64,000 bases of DNA from Aromatoleum buckelii (GTDB lineage Bacteria > Pseudomonadota > Gammaproteobacteria > Burkholderiales > Rhodocyclaceae), in the NCBI RefSeq assembly GCF_012910785.2, contig NZ_WTVH02000009.1, positions 434,001 to 498,000 on the forward strand. Direction: 5' to 3'. A model generated the notes under the pieces. The model was not told the origin of the DNA, searched no databases, and saw nothing but the letters and a program-made list of their open reading frames with translations. Position 1 is the stretch's first letter. The number at the start of each line of letters is the position of its first letter. Below, in pieces: positions 21,701 through 31,217 of the stretch. A program made the position numbers and the translations under genes.

Positions 21701-23641
21701 TTACTTCTTGTCTTTGACTTCGGTGAACTCGGCGTCGACGACGTCGGCATCCGCAGCCTTCGAGCCGCCCGCGGCGCCGCCGCCAGCTGCCTCGCCCGTG
21801 GCACCGCCTTCGGCGCCGCCCTGCGACTGCGCGTACATCTGCTCGCCGAGCTTCTGGCTGGCCGTCGCTAGAGCCTGCATCCGGGCTTCGATCGTGTCCT
21901 TGTCGTTGCTCTTCAGCGCCTCTTCCGCGTCCTTCATCGCCTGTTCGATCTTTTCCTTCTCGTCGGCGCCGATCTTGTCGCCGTATTCGGTCAGCGATTT
22001 CTTCACCGAATGCACCAGTGCGTCGCACTGATTGCGGGTATCGACCAGCTCGTGGGCCTTCTTGTCTTCCTCGGCGTGCGCCGCGGCGTCCTGCACCATG
22101 CGCTTGATCTCGTCCTCGGACAGGCCCGAGTTCGCCTGGATCTTGATCTTGTTCTCCTTGCCGGTCGCCTTGTCCTTCGCCGACACGTGCAGGATGCCGT
22201 TCGCGTCGATGTCGAACGTGACCTCGATCTGCGGCATGCCGCGCGGCGCGGGCGGGATGTCCGACAGGTTGAACTGGCCGAGGCTCTTGTTGCCGGAGGC
22301 CATTTCGCGTTCGCCCTGCAGCACGTGGATCGTCACCGCCGACTGGTTGTCGTCGGCGGTGGAGAACACCTGGCTCGCCTTGGTCGGCACCGTGGTGTTC
22401 TTCTGGATCAGCTTCGTCATCACGCCGCCGAGCGTCTCGATGCCGAGCGACAGGGGGGTCACGTCGAGCAGCAACACGTCCTTGACTTCGCCCTGCAGCA
22501 CGCCGCCCTGGATCGCTGCGCCGACGGCAACGGCTTCGTCGGGATTCACGTCGCGGCGCGCTTCCTTGCCGAAGAACTCCTTGACCTTCTCCTGCACCTT
22601 CGGCATCCGGGTCTGGCCGCCGACGAGGATGACGTCGTCGATGTCGGTGATCTTGAGGCCGGCGTCCTTCAGCGCGATGCGGCACGGCTCGATCGTGCGC
22701 TGAACCAGCTCTTCGACGAGCGATTCGAATTTCGCGCGCGTGATCTTCACCGCGAGATGCTTCGGACCCGACGCGTCAGCGGTGATGTACGGCAGGTTGA
22801 CTTCGGTCTGCTGGCCCGACGACAGCTCGATCTTCGCCTTCTCGGCTGCTTCCTTCAGGCGCTGCAGCGCGAGCACGTCCTTCTTCAGGTCGACGCCCTG
22901 TTCCTTCTTGAACTCGGTGACGATGTAGTCGATCAGGCGCTGGTCGAAGTCCTCGCCGCCGAGGAAAGTGTCGCCGTTGGTCGCGAGCACTTCGAACTGG
23001 TGTTCACCGTCGATGTCGGCGATCTCGATGATCGAGATGTCGAACGTGCCGCCGCCGAGGTCATACACCGCGATCTTCGAGTCGCCCGGCTTCTTGTCCA
23101 TGCCGAACGCGAGCGCCGCCGCGGTCGGCTCGTTGATGATGCGCTTGACTTCCAGCCCGGCGATGCGGCCGGCGTCCTTGGTCGCCTGGCGCTGGCTGTC
23201 GTTGAAGTAGGCCGGCACCGTGATGACGGCTTCAGTGACTTCCTCGCCGAGGTAGTCCTCGGCGGTCTTCTTCATCTTGCGCAGCACTTCGGCGGACACC
23301 TGCGGCGGCGCGATCTTCTTGCCGCGCACTTCGACCCACGCGTCGCCGTTGTCGGCCTTGCAGATCGTGTAGGGCATCAGGTCGATGTCCTTCTGCACTT
23401 CCTTCTCTTCGAAGCGGCGGCCGATCAGGCGCTTGACCGCGAACAGCGTGTTCTTCGCGTTCGTGACCGCCTGGCGCTTGGCCGGTGCGCCGGTCAGGAT
23501 CTCGCCGTCCTCCGCGTACGCGACGACGGACGGGGTGGTGCGCGCGCCTTCGGAGTTTTCGATGACCTTGGGCTTGCCGCCTTCCATTACGGCGACGCAG
23601 CTATTCGTCGTGCCCAGGTCGATACCGATGATTTTTCCCAT
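21701..23641 (-). CDS. dnaK: chaperone protein DnaK (Hsp70)
   Basis: The 646-residue Hsp70 begins [22 protein letters not shown]. It has the ATPase-domain signatures [35 protein letters not shown] and [13 protein letters not shown], the substrate-binding domain ([15 protein letters not shown]), the helical lid, and a C-terminal tail ending [11 protein letters not shown]. It is the central folding chaperone, working with DnaJ and GrpE from the same cluster. The start at 23641 gives the conserved N-terminus; the frame is open for another 21 codons upstream without similarity. A sigma-32-like promoter lies 90 bases upstream in the grpE-dnaK gap. Confidence 0.99.
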   Translation of the reverse strand: MGKIIGIDLGTTNSCVAVMEGGKPKVIENSEGARTTPSVVAYAEDGEILTGAPAKRQAVTNAKNTLFAVKRLIGRRFEEKEVQKDIDLMPYTICKADNGDAWVEVRGKKIAPPQVSAEVLRKMKKTAEDYLGEEVTEAVITVPAYFNDSQRQATKDAGRIAGLEVKRIINEPTAAALAFGMDKKPGDSKIAVYDLGGGTFDISIIEIADIDGEHQFEVLATNGDTFLGGEDFDQRLIDYIVTEFKKEQGVDLKKDVLALQRLKEAAEKAKIELSSGQQTEVNLPYITADASGPKHLAVKITRAKFESLVEELVQRTIEPCRIALKDAGLKITDIDDVILVGGQTRMPKVQEKVKEFFGKEARRDVNPDEAVAVGAAIQGGVLQGEVKDVLLLDVTPLSLGIETLGGVMTKLIQKNTTVPTKASQVFSTADDNQSAVTIHVLQGEREMASGNKSLGQFNLSDIPPAPRGMPQIEVTFDIDANGILHVSAKDKATGKENKIKIQANSGLSEDEIKRMVQDAAAHAEEDKKAHELVDTRNQCDALVHSVKKSLTEYGDKIGADEKEKIEQAMKDAEEALKSNDKDTIEARMQALATASQKLGEQMYAQSQGGAEGGATGEAAGGGAAGGSKAADADVVDAEFTEVKDKK

Positions 23642-23730
23642 TGCCGTTCCTTTCAAGTGAGGGGTGAAGGGTGAGGCGGAGGACGCCTGGCGTCGCCTAA
23701 CCACGCCTCACCGGATTTTCGTTGTTCAGT

Positions 23731-23758
23731 AGATCGGGGCGCCGCGCCGGATTTCAAG
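23731..23758 (-). promoter_or_regulatory. sigma-32 (heat-shock) promoter before dnaK
   Basis: On the minus strand CTTGAAA is followed after 13 bases by CCCGATCT. The sigma-32 consensus is CTTGAAA and CCCCATnT with 13-14 bases between, so only one -10 base differs. It lies in the 132-base gap between grpE and dnaK and would give dnaK its own heat-inducible transcript. Confidence 0.7.
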
Positions 23759-23773
23759 CATCCGCGGCGAGGC

Positions 23774-24352
23774 TTACGTACCCTTGGCTTTCGAGACCAT
23801 CACCATTGCCGGACGGATCACGCGGCCGTGCAGCAGGTAGCCTTTCTGCAGTACGCTGAGGACCGTGTTCGGCTCGCCTTCGGCTTCGATCGCGCTGATC
23901 GCCTGGTGCTTGTTCGGGTCGAACTTTTGCCCCGCCGGGTCTTCTTCGGCGAGGCCCGCGTTCTGGAACGCAGCGTTCAGTTGCTTGAGCGTCAGTTCAA
24001 CCCCTTCCCGCAGGCTCTCCAGAGTCTGCTTCTCGCTCGCGAGCGCAGCTTCGAGACTGTCCTTGACCGGAAGCATGCCGCCAGCGAATTTCTCGGCGGC
24101 AAACTTCGACGCCTTGGCGATGTCTTCCTGCGCCCGACGGCGGACGTTCTCGGTTTCGGCGCGGGCTCGCAGCCATGCGTCGTGGTGTTCGGCGGCTTTC
24201 AGTTCGGCCTGACGCAGGGTTTCCTCAAGGCGCGGCATCGTGTCCATATCCGCGTTCGCCTGTTCGTTCGCCGGCTGCGGCGGCACGGACTCGCCCTCGG
24301 AAGGCTCGGGCAGTTCGCCCTGGATTTCGGAAGGCTGCTTGTTTTCCTGCAT
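23774..24352 (-). CDS. grpE: nucleotide exchange factor GrpE
   Basis: The 192-residue protein releases ADP from DnaK. It has an acidic Gln/Glu/Pro-rich N-terminus, a long helical region (about residues 40-110, [20 protein letters not shown]), and the conserved beta-domain ending [22 protein letters not shown]. The ATG at 24352 was picked because GGGAG lies about eight bases upstream; the open frame continues 18 codons further up. It is first in the chaperone cluster, with a near-consensus sigma-32 promoter 35-62 bases before the start. Confidence 0.97.
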   Translation of the reverse strand: MQENKQPSEIQGELPEPSEGESVPPQPANEQANADMDTMPRLEETLRQAELKAAEHHDAWLRARAETENVRRRAQEDIAKASKFAAEKFAGGMLPVKDSLEAALASEKQTLESLREGVELTLKQLNAAFQNAGLAEEDPAGQKFDPNKHQAISAIEAEGEPNTVLSVLQKGYLLHGRVIRPAMVMVSKAKGT

Positions 24353-24386
24353 GGGTGGAATCTCCCTTTGTTCTTCGACCGAGCCC

Positions 24387-24414
24387 AATTGGGGGCATGA
24401 TTCCATTTTTCAAG
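24387..24414 (-). promoter_or_regulatory. sigma-32 (heat-shock) promoter before grpE
   Basis: On the minus strand a perfect CTTGAAA (-35) is followed after 13 bases by CCCCAATT (consensus CCCCATnT). Transcription would start near 24380, giving a short leader before the grpE ATG at 24352. No CIRCE operator overlaps it. Confidence 0.75.
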
Positions 24415-24531
24415 AGGGCGAGCGACTTTTCGAAAGTTGCCGGTTTGGTGGCGGGTGTGTCACGATTCGCCCCCCTTTGCGTGAACGGCGCGAGGCAGTG
24501 CTTACTGCGGGCGGGAAGGCATGGAACGAGG

Positions 24532-25896
24532 ATGAGCGAGATTCCGCACAGCATCGGAAAATACCGGGTCCTCGAGGAGGTCGGGCGCGGTGCGACCGCC
24601 ACCGTCTACAAGGTGGACTCCCCGGATGACCCGGAGCCGCTGGCCGTCAAGCTCGTCCGCTTCCAGGACAAGGCCAGGGACGAGGCGAAGTGGAACCGTC
24701 GCCTGCTGAAGCTGCTGAAGGCCGAACAGGCAGTCGTCAGCCGCCTCGACCATCCGAACATCGTCCGCATCCATGAAGTCGTCACCGAGCCGGACCAGGC
24801 TTACGTGGTGATGGAGTATTTCCCCGGCGAGTCGCTCGAACGCTACTGCAGCTTCGAACGCCTGCTGCCGATTCATCGCACGATCGGCATCGTCTTCAAG
24901 TGCTGCATGGCGCTCGATCACGCATACCGGCAAGGCGTTGTCCACCGAGACATCAAGCCGGCCAACATCCTTGTCGACGAGAACGACAACGTAAAGATCA
25001 CCGATTTCGGCCTGGCGCTGAACATCAACAAGAAGGTCGAGACCGACTCGACTTTCATCATGGGCGTCGGTTCGCCCGCCTACATGAGCCCCGAGCAGAT
25101 CAAGGGCTACCCGCTGAACCAGAAAACCGATCTGTATTCCCTCGGCGTCGTGCTGTTCCATTTGCTGACGGGTCGCTTGCCGTTCCGTGCGGCCAATCCG
25201 GCGCAGCTGATCTACAAGATCATCAATGCGGACCCTCCGCTGGTTTCGCAGCTGAACCCGGACATGCCGGAGTTGATGAACACGGTGCTGCGCAAGGCGC
25301 TGGAGAAGGATCTTTACTCGCGCTACCGCAACGGCGCCGAGTTTGCGAAGGACCTGTCGGCGGTGCGCTACAAGATCGTCGTCGACGACGACGGGCCGCA
25401 GGACACGACGCGGTTCGCGACCCTGCGCAAGCTCGCGTTCTTCACCGAATTCGACGATGTGGAGCTGTGGGAGGTGCTGCGCACTTCGACCTGGCGCAGC
25501 GTCGGGGCCCGGACGACGCTGATTCGCGAACGCGACGCCGACCAGCGCTTCGGCGTGGTGGTGGCTGGCGAAGTGGAGCTCTCCGTCGAAGGGCGCCGGG
25601 TGCAGCGGCTCGGCCCGGGAGAGGTCTTCGGCGAGCTGGCGTGGCTCGACACGATCGACCACCGGCATCCGCTCAGTGCGGTCGCGGTGGCGCCGACGAC
25701 TTATATCGAGATCAACCCGGCGGCGCTGGCCCTGGCGACCGAAGAGGTCCTGGAACTTTTCCGTCGGCTGCTCGCGACGACGGTTGCGCGGCGACTCGCG
25801 CGGGTCGCGCGGGAAGTTGCCAGGCATTGCGAGCCGGCCGTTATCGGCGATCTGACCGCAACCGGCGGGCTCGACCTGCAGATCCTCGATGACTGA
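24532..25896 (+). CDS. eukaryotic-like Ser/Thr protein kinase with C-terminal cyclic-nucleotide-binding-like domain
   Basis: The 454-residue protein is an intact Hanks-type kinase (about residues 9-275). It has a Gly loop GRGATATVYKV, the ATP lysine Lys40 in AVKLV, catalytic Asp141 in HRDIKPANIL, Mg-binding Asp158 in DFGLAL, and activation segment GSPAYMSPEQ. After a linker comes a Crp-type beta-roll (about 305-420; VVAGEVELSVEG, GEVFGELAWLD). The usual Arg of the phosphate-binding cassette seems replaced, so cAMP/cGMP binding is uncertain. No transmembrane segment is present, so it is cytosolic. The ATG at 24532 has a GA-rich stretch upstream. It is divergent from grpE by 179 bases and converges on the holin-like gene. 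Substrates and ligand are unknown. Confidence 0.9.
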   Translation: MSEIPHSIGKYRVLEEVGRGATATVYKVDSPDDPEPLAVKLVRFQDKARDEAKWNRRLLKLLKAEQAVVSRLDHPNIVRIHEVVTEPDQAYVVMEYFPGESLERYCSFERLLPIHRTIGIVFKCCMALDHAYRQGVVHRDIKPANILVDENDNVKITDFGLALNINKKVETDSTFIMGVGSPAYMSPEQIKGYPLNQKTDLYSLGVVLFHLLTGRLPFRAANPAQLIYKIINADPPLVSQLNPDMPELMNTVLRKALEKDLYSRYRNGAEFAKDLSAVRYKIVVDDDGPQDTTRFATLRKLAFFTEFDDVELWEVLRTSTWRSVGARTTLIRERDADQRFGVVVAGEVELSVEGRRVQRLGPGEVFGELAWLDTIDHRHPLSAVAVAPTTYIEINPAALALATEEVLELFRRLLATTVARRLARVAREVARHCEPAVIGDLTATGGLDLQILDD

Positions 25897-25929
25897 GCCG
25901 GGAAAATCGCAGGGCCCGCGAGGCCATGA

Positions 25930-26322
25930 TCAATTCCGGCGCCCGGTGACGATGCGGACCTGCCTGCCGTCGCGCCCGCTCAGCGCCACGCTCGCGAGCC
26001 AGGTGAGCAGGCTGTAGAGCAGTGCGGCCCAGAAGGCCGTCCAGAAGTCCGGGACGTACACGCCACCGACGAGGCTCGCGACGGCCCAGAACAGCAATGC
26101 GTTGATCACCAGCGTGAACAGCCCGAGTGTCAGCAGTGTGATCGGCAGCGTGATGAAGATCAGGACCGGCCGGATCAGCGTATTGATCAGCGCGAGCAGC
26201 AGCGCGGTGACGAGCGCTGCGGCATAGCTGTCCACGCGCAGGTCGGTGATGACTTCCGGGAGCAGCATCAGCGCGACCGCGTTGAGCAGCCACTGCAATG
26301 CGAGTCTGAAACGAGGATCCAT
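25930..26322 (-). CDS. small four-helix membrane protein, phage holin family 4 / YvlD-like
   Basis: The 130-residue protein has four hydrophobic segments (about residues 8-22, 32-55, 58-80 and 90-112), with the family pattern ALINTLIRPVLIFITLPITLLTLGLFTLVINALLF split across the second and third helices. The family is called holin-like by fold class only. Members occur widely in non-phage contexts and their function is not known. The ATG at 26322 has GGAGCG upstream and lies only one base after the hemH stop, so it is probably co-transcribed with hrcA-hemH. It converges on the kinase gene. Confidence 0.82.
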   Translation of the reverse strand: MDPRFRLALQWLLNAVALMLLPEVITDLRVDSYAAALVTALLLALINTLIRPVLIFITLPITLLTLGLFTLVINALLFWAVASLVGGVYVPDFWTAFWAALLYSLLTWLASVALSGRDGRQVRIVTGRRN

Positions 26323-26323
26323 T

Positions 26324-27421
26324 TCAGCGCTCCGCTCCTGCGGCACGTGCCCGTTGCGCGGTTGCCGCGAGGCGTTCCGCCGCTGGCGCAGGCGCTTCCA
26401 GCCAGTCGCCGATCCGGCTGCGGACGAGGTCGGTCAGTGCCGCTATCCAGTCATGTCGCTCGTTGAGGCAGGGAATGTAATGAAAGGCCTTGCCGCCGGC
26501 GCCGAGGAACGCGGTCCTGCATTCGAGGGCGATTTCCTCGAGGGTTTCGAGGCAGTCCGAAGCAAACCCCGGGCAGATCACATCGACGCGGTCGGTTCCT
26601 TTGCGGCCGAGTGCTTCGAGGGTCGGCTGGGTGTAGGGTTTCAGCCATTCCGCCTTGCCGAAACGGGACTGGAAAGTGAGCTGCCAGCGCTCGGGCGGCA
26701 GGTCGAGCTTCGCGGCGAGCAGGCGGGCCGTAACGTGGCACTCGCAGTGGTAAGGATCACCAAGGTCGAGCGAGCGCTTTGGTATGCCGTGAAAGCTCAT
26801 CACGAGCTGGTCGGGTTCGCCGTGTTTTGCCCAGTGGTCGCGTACGCTCTTCGCGAGCGCTGCGACGTAGCCGGGGTGATCGTGGAAGTTCCGCACATAG
26901 CGGATCTCGGGCAGGTTGCGCCAGTGGGTCAGGCAGCGCGCGACCTCGTCGATGACGCTCGCGGTGGTGCTCGCCGCATACTGGGGATACAGCGGTACGA
27001 CGAGAATTCGGCTGCAGCCGTCGGCTTTCATGCGGACGAGCGCATCGGCTATCGAAGGCGCCCCATAGCGCATCGCCCAGTCGACGACGACGCCGGTGAC
27101 CCCTGCATGGCCGAGATATCCGGCAAGGAGCTTTGCCTGTCGTTCGGTGTGGACCTTGAGCGGGGAGCCGGCGTCGCTCCAGACGGCCGCATATTTCTCG
27201 GCCGATTTCTTCGGGCGCAGGTTGAGAATGACACCGTTCAGAATCGGCCACCAGATCACGCGCGGGATCTCGACGACGCGCGGGTCGGAGAGGAATTCCT
27301 TGAGATAAGGGCGAACCGCCGCGGCCGTAGGCGCTGCGGGGGTGCCGAGATTGACGAGCAGGACGCCGGTGCGCTCGGGCGTGCCATGGGTGTGGGCGGG
27401 TTCGGGCCAGTAACGGGCCAT
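26324..27421 (-). CDS. hemH: ferrochelatase
   Basis: The 365-residue enzyme inserts Fe2+ into protoporphyrin IX, the last step of haem synthesis. It begins with [14 protein letters not shown] and has [15 protein letters not shown], the active-site His in [21 protein letters not shown], and the conserved Glu region [15 protein letters not shown]. The N-terminal [13 protein letters not shown] extension of ~15 residues is common in betaproteobacteria. It follows hrcA by 27 bases on the minus strand and is followed after one base by the holin-like gene. Confidence 0.97.
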   Translation of the reverse strand: MARYWPEPAHTHGTPERTGVLLVNLGTPAAPTAAAVRPYLKEFLSDPRVVEIPRVIWWPILNGVILNLRPKKSAEKYAAVWSDAGSPLKVHTERQAKLLAGYLGHAGVTGVVVDWAMRYGAPSIADALVRMKADGCSRILVVPLYPQYAASTTASVIDEVARCLTHWRNLPEIRYVRNFHDHPGYVAALAKSVRDHWAKHGEPDQLVMSFHGIPKRSLDLGDPYHCECHVTARLLAAKLDLPPERWQLTFQSRFGKAEWLKPYTQPTLEALGRKGTDRVDVICPGFASDCLETLEEIALECRTAFLGAGGKAFHYIPCLNERHDWIAALTDLVRSRIGDWLEAPAPAAERLAATAQRARAAGAER

Positions 27422-27448
27422 GCAAGTCCTTTGGGGCGGCCGAAGCGT

Positions 27449-28477
27449 TCAACCGGGGTTCGAGAGCGCGTTCGACAGGAGGCGCGCCGTGATGTCGACG
27501 ATCGGGATGACCCGATCGTAGGCCATGCGCGTCGGGCCGATGACGCCGACCGAACCCACCACTTTGCCGTTGACTTTGTAGCCCGCGGTGACGACGCTGC
27601 AGCCGTCGAGTTGCGAGAGCCCGGATTCGTCGCCGATGAAGATCTGCACGCCCTGCGCGCGGTTCGAGAGGTCGAGCAGCTGCATCAGGCCGGTCTTCTG
27701 CTCGAAGAGCTTGAACAGTTTGCGCAGGCGCGCCATGTTCGACGACAGATCCTCGACGTCGAGCAGGTTGGTTTCGCCCGACAGCACATAGCTCGCGCTG
27801 TCCTCTTCGGCGGCCGCATTGCCGGCCTCGACGGCGGCCGTCATCAGTTCGCTCATGTCGCTGCGCAACTGCTTGAGTTCGTCGCGGATGCGGGCGCGGA
27901 TGTCGTCGAATCCGAGCCCGGCGAAGTGCTCGGTGAGATAGCTTGCCGCCTCGGCGAGTTCCGCCGGCGAATAGGCGCGGCGCGTGATCAGAATGCGGTT
28001 CTGCACGTCCCCCGCCGTGGTCACGATGATCAGCAGGATGCGGTTCTCGGCGAGGCTGATGAACTCGATCTGCCGGATCTTCACGGTATCGCGACGCGGC
28101 GATACGACCACGCCGGCGAACTGGGTGAGTTCGGACAGCAGGTGCGACGCGGAATTCATCAGGCGCTGCGGCTGATCGGGCTGCAACTGGCCCTTGAGTT
28201 CGCGCACGCGCGCCTGCTCGAGCGGCTGCACGGTCAGCAGCGAATCGACGAAGAAACGGTATCCCAGGGCGGTCGGGATGCGCCCGGACGAGGTGTGCGG
28301 GCTGGTGATGAAACCCATCTCCTCGAGGTCGCTCATCACGTTGCGCACCGTCGCCGGTGACAGCTCGAGGCCGGAATAGCGTGAAAGCGCACGCGAGCCG
28401 ACCGGCTGACCTTCGACGATGTATCGTTCGATCAGGGTCTTCAGCAGTATCTGTGAGCGGGGGTCTAGCAGCTTCAT
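27449..28477 (-). CDS. hrcA: heat-inducible transcription repressor HrcA
   Basis: The 342-residue HrcA begins [20 protein letters not shown]. It has the winged-helix segment [20 protein letters not shown] near residues 36-55 and the C-terminal end [25 protein letters not shown]. HrcA represses groE and sometimes dnaK operons by binding the CIRCE inverted repeat. No CIRCE sequence is visible near hrcA, grpE or dnaK here, so the target is probably elsewhere, for example groESL outside the window. It is first of hrcA-hemH-holin-like and divergent from nadK by 91 bases. Confidence 0.96.
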   Translation of the reverse strand: MKLLDPRSQILLKTLIERYIVEGQPVGSRALSRYSGLELSPATVRNVMSDLEEMGFITSPHTSSGRIPTALGYRFFVDSLLTVQPLEQARVRELKGQLQPDQPQRLMNSASHLLSELTQFAGVVVSPRRDTVKIRQIEFISLAENRILLIIVTTAGDVQNRILITRRAYSPAELAEAASYLTEHFAGLGFDDIRARIRDELKQLRSDMSELMTAAVEAGNAAAEEDSASYVLSGETNLLDVEDLSSNMARLRKLFKLFEQKTGLMQLLDLSNRAQGVQIFIGDESGLSQLDGCSVVTAGYKVNGKVVGSVGVIGPTRMAYDRVIPIVDITARLLSNALSNPG

Positions 28478-28568
28478 GATCCGTTACGCACTATTGCGAT
28501 GATTCTAACAGCCTGAGGACGAGCGCTGTCGTCTGCCAAGGCATTACGCGATGTGGTTTAATCCGCGC

Positions 28569-29453
28569 ATGAGCAAGAACTTCCGCGTCGTTGCACTGAT
28601 CGGCAAGTACCAGAGCCCCGACGTGGCGGAGGCAGTGCTGCGCATCGCCGAATTCCTGCGAGTGCGCGGACTTGACGTGTGGATCGAGCAGGGAACTGCA
28701 AGTTCCATTGGCATGGCCGGTCAGTTCGCCGTGGCGAGCTACGACGAGATCGGCGCCCAGGCCGATCTCGCGGTCGTGCTGGGGGGCGACGGCACGATGC
28801 TCAACACCGCACGCCGGCTGTCCCAGCACGGCGTGCCGCTGGTCGGAATCAACCAGGGCAGGCTCGGTTTCCTCACCGACATCTCGCGCGATGAAGCGTT
28901 GCCGAAACTCGCCGAGATCCTCGAGGGACGCTACATCGAGGAATCGCGGGCGATGCTCGACGCTGAAGTGCTGCGGGCCGGCCAGCGCGTATTCCAGACG
29001 CTCGCGCTCAACGATGTCGTGATCAACAAGGGCGACCTAGGCCGGATGATCGAGTTCGATCTGTCGATCGACGGCGAATTTGTCTATACGCAACGTTCGG
29101 ACGGGATGATCCTGGCGACCCCGACGGGTTCGACGGCATACGCGTTATCCGCCAACGGGCCGATCCTCCATCCGAACGTCGGCGGGATCGCGCTGGTGCC
29201 GTTGTGTCCTCACGCGCTCACCGCGCGTCCGGTCACGTTGCCGGACACTTCCCATATCGAGATCGTGCTGTTGCCCCAGCATGACGCCCGGATACATTTC
29301 GATGGCCAGGCCCGCTTCGACGCCCGCGCGGGCGACCGGCTGCGAGTTACCCGTTCGCCCGATGTCGTCCGCCTGTTGCATCCGCAGGGCTACAGCTATT
29401 TCGCCATGCTGCGCGAGAAGCTCCACTGGAGCGCGACGCCGCGTCGTCCCTGA
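28569..29453 (+). CDS. nadK: NAD kinase
   Basis: NadK phosphorylates NAD+ to NADP+. The 294-residue protein has the signatures VVLGGDGTML near residue 75, NQGRLGFLTDI, LNDVVINKGDLGRMIEFD, and TPTGSTAYALSANGPI. The ATG at 28569 gives MSKNFRVVALIGKYQSP; an upstream in-frame ATG at 28551 would add six residues and cannot be excluded. It is 38 bases before recN, and the pair is co-oriented, as in many proteobacteria. It is divergent from hrcA. Confidence 0.96.
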   Translation: MSKNFRVVALIGKYQSPDVAEAVLRIAEFLRVRGLDVWIEQGTASSIGMAGQFAVASYDEIGAQADLAVVLGGDGTMLNTARRLSQHGVPLVGINQGRLGFLTDISRDEALPKLAEILEGRYIEESRAMLDAEVLRAGQRVFQTLALNDVVINKGDLGRMIEFDLSIDGEFVYTQRSDGMILATPTGSTAYALSANGPILHPNVGGIALVPLCPHALTARPVTLPDTSHIEIVLLPQHDARIHFDGQARFDARAGDRLRVTRSPDVVRLLHPQGYSYFAMLREKLHWSATPRRP

Positions 29454-29491
29454 CTGACATACCACCAACCTTTTTCAACCCTCCACCGCTC

Positions 29492-31162
29492 ATGCTCCGT
29501 CGCCTGACCATTCGGGATTTCGTGATCGTCGACCGCCTCGAGCTCGAGTTCGAAGCGGGGTTCGGCGCGTTGACCGGGGAAACCGGGGCGGGCAAGTCGA
29601 TCCTGCTCGACGCACTCGGCCTTGCCTTGGGCGGGCGTGCCGACGCCGGGGCAGTACGCACGGGATGCGGCAAGGCGGATATCGCGGCCGAGTTCGACCT
29701 GCCGCTGTCGAGCCCGCTCAACGAGTGGCTCGCGGGGCAGGATCTGGCGGCGGATGACGGAGCGGTGATCCTGAGACGGGTGGTCGAAGCCGGCGGGCGC
29801 TCGCGAGCCTGGCTCAATGGCGTGCCGGTCACGCAGGGGCAGTTGCGTGAAGCGGGCGACTGGCTTGCCGACATTCATGGCCAGCACGCCCATCACGCGC
29901 TGCTCAAGCCCGACGCGCAGCGCGCATTGCTCGACATGCACGCGGGCGCTGCGCCGCTCGCCGCGGAAGTCAGCGCACGTTTCCACGCGTGGCAGCGTCT
30001 CGTCGAACTGCGTCGTGCGGCGGACCACGATTCGGCGGCGTCCGAGCGTGAGCGTGAACTCCTTGCCTGGCAGATACGCGAACTCGACGAGCTCGCGTTC
30101 AGCACTGAGGAGTGGGGCCGGATCAATATCGAACATGCACGTCTTGCCCACGCGGCGGGTTTGATCGAGGGAGCGGACGAAGCGCTCGCGACGCTCGGTG
30201 AAGGCGATCTCGCGATCGCTTCGCAGCTGCGCCACGTCAGCGTCCGGGTCGATGGCATGGCCGAGATCGATTCCGATCTCGCCGACGTCCGCGATCTGGT
30301 CGCCGGCGCGGCGATCCAGGCCGATGAGGCGCTGCACGCGCTGCGGCGCTATCGCGAGCGGCTCGACCTCGATCCTCAGCGCTTGGCCGAGATCGAGCGC
30401 CGCATCGAGGACGTCATGACGCTGGCGCGCAAGCACCGCGTGGCCCCCGACGAGTTGCCGAACCTCCGCGCTGACTGGGCGCGAAAACTCGACGATCTCG
30501 TCTCGCGCGCGGATCCGGCCCGCCTTGCCGAAGAGGAAAAGCGCCTCCACGGCGAATACGAGGCAGCGGCCCGGCGTCTTTCCGCAGCACGTATGCCGGT
30601 AGCCGAAGCTTTATCGCGCGACATCACCGACGCGATGCAGACGCTGGCGATGGCGGGCGGAAAATTCGAAGTGGCGCTCGAAGCCTGTGCCTCACCGATG
30701 GCCTACGGCTTGGAGTCAGTCGAATTCCGCGTCGCCGCGAATCCGAACCAGTCACTGCGCCCACTCGCGAAAGTCGCGTCGGGGGGCGAGCTGTCGCGCA
30801 TCGGACTCGCAATCCAGGTCATCACCAGCCGCGACTCCGCAACGCCGACCCTGATATTCGACGAGGTCGATGTCGGGATCGGCGGGCGCGTCGCCGAGAT
30901 CGTCGGCCAGTTGCTGCGCCGGCTCGGGCAGGAGCGCCAAGTGCTGTGCGTGACGCATCTGCCGCAAGTGGCGGCGGGCGCCGACTGGCAATGGAGCATC
31001 GCCAAAGTGCAACGCGGATCGGAAGTCCTGAGCACGGTTCGCGTGCTCGACAGGGAAGCGCGGGTCGAGGAGATCGCCCGCATGCTGGGCGGCGTGAACA
31101 TCACCGAGACGACCCGCCGTCACGCCGCGGAAATGCTCGGGGCGGAGTCGTCCGGAGGTTGA
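29492..31162 (+). CDS. recN: DNA repair protein RecN
   Basis: RecN is an SMC-like ATPase that acts early in recombinational repair of double-strand breaks. The 556-residue protein has the N-terminal Walker A GETGAGKS at 29-36, a long central coiled coil split by a linker, the ABC signature ASGGELSRIGLAIQ, Walker B TLIFDEVDVGIGG, and the D-loop/H-loop region VLCVTHLPQVAAGAD. Standard length. It converges on fur with a 55-base gap. No LexA box was recognised in the short nadK-recN spacer. Confidence 0.97.
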   Translation: MLRRLTIRDFVIVDRLELEFEAGFGALTGETGAGKSILLDALGLALGGRADAGAVRTGCGKADIAAEFDLPLSSPLNEWLAGQDLAADDGAVILRRVVEAGGRSRAWLNGVPVTQGQLREAGDWLADIHGQHAHHALLKPDAQRALLDMHAGAAPLAAEVSARFHAWQRLVELRRAADHDSAASERERELLAWQIRELDELAFSTEEWGRINIEHARLAHAAGLIEGADEALATLGEGDLAIASQLRHVSVRVDGMAEIDSDLADVRDLVAGAAIQADEALHALRRYRERLDLDPQRLAEIERRIEDVMTLARKHRVAPDELPNLRADWARKLDDLVSRADPARLAEEEKRLHGEYEAAARRLSAARMPVAEALSRDITDAMQTLAMAGGKFEVALEACASPMAYGLESVEFRVAANPNQSLRPLAKVASGGELSRIGLAIQVITSRDSATPTLIFDEVDVGIGGRVAEIVGQLLRRLGQERQVLCVTHLPQVAAGADWQWSIAKVQRGSEVLSTVRVLDREARVEEIARMLGGVNITETTRRHAAEMLGAESSGG

Positions 31163-31217
31163 TCGCAAGGCCCTCTGCCGCTACCGCGAAAACCGCCGGG
31201 AAAGGGGGGCCTCCTGC

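Noticed and set aside
22010-23674. A plus-strand open frame of 554 codons lies opposite dnaK.
   Set aside because: Antisense of dnaK with no motif of its own; long open frames opposite dnaK in GC-rich genomes are a known artefact.
28478-28568. A CIRCE operator in the hrcA-nadK spacer.
   Set aside because: Only vague half-site resemblance (TTACGCACT) was seen, with no GAGTGCTAA partner nine bases away.
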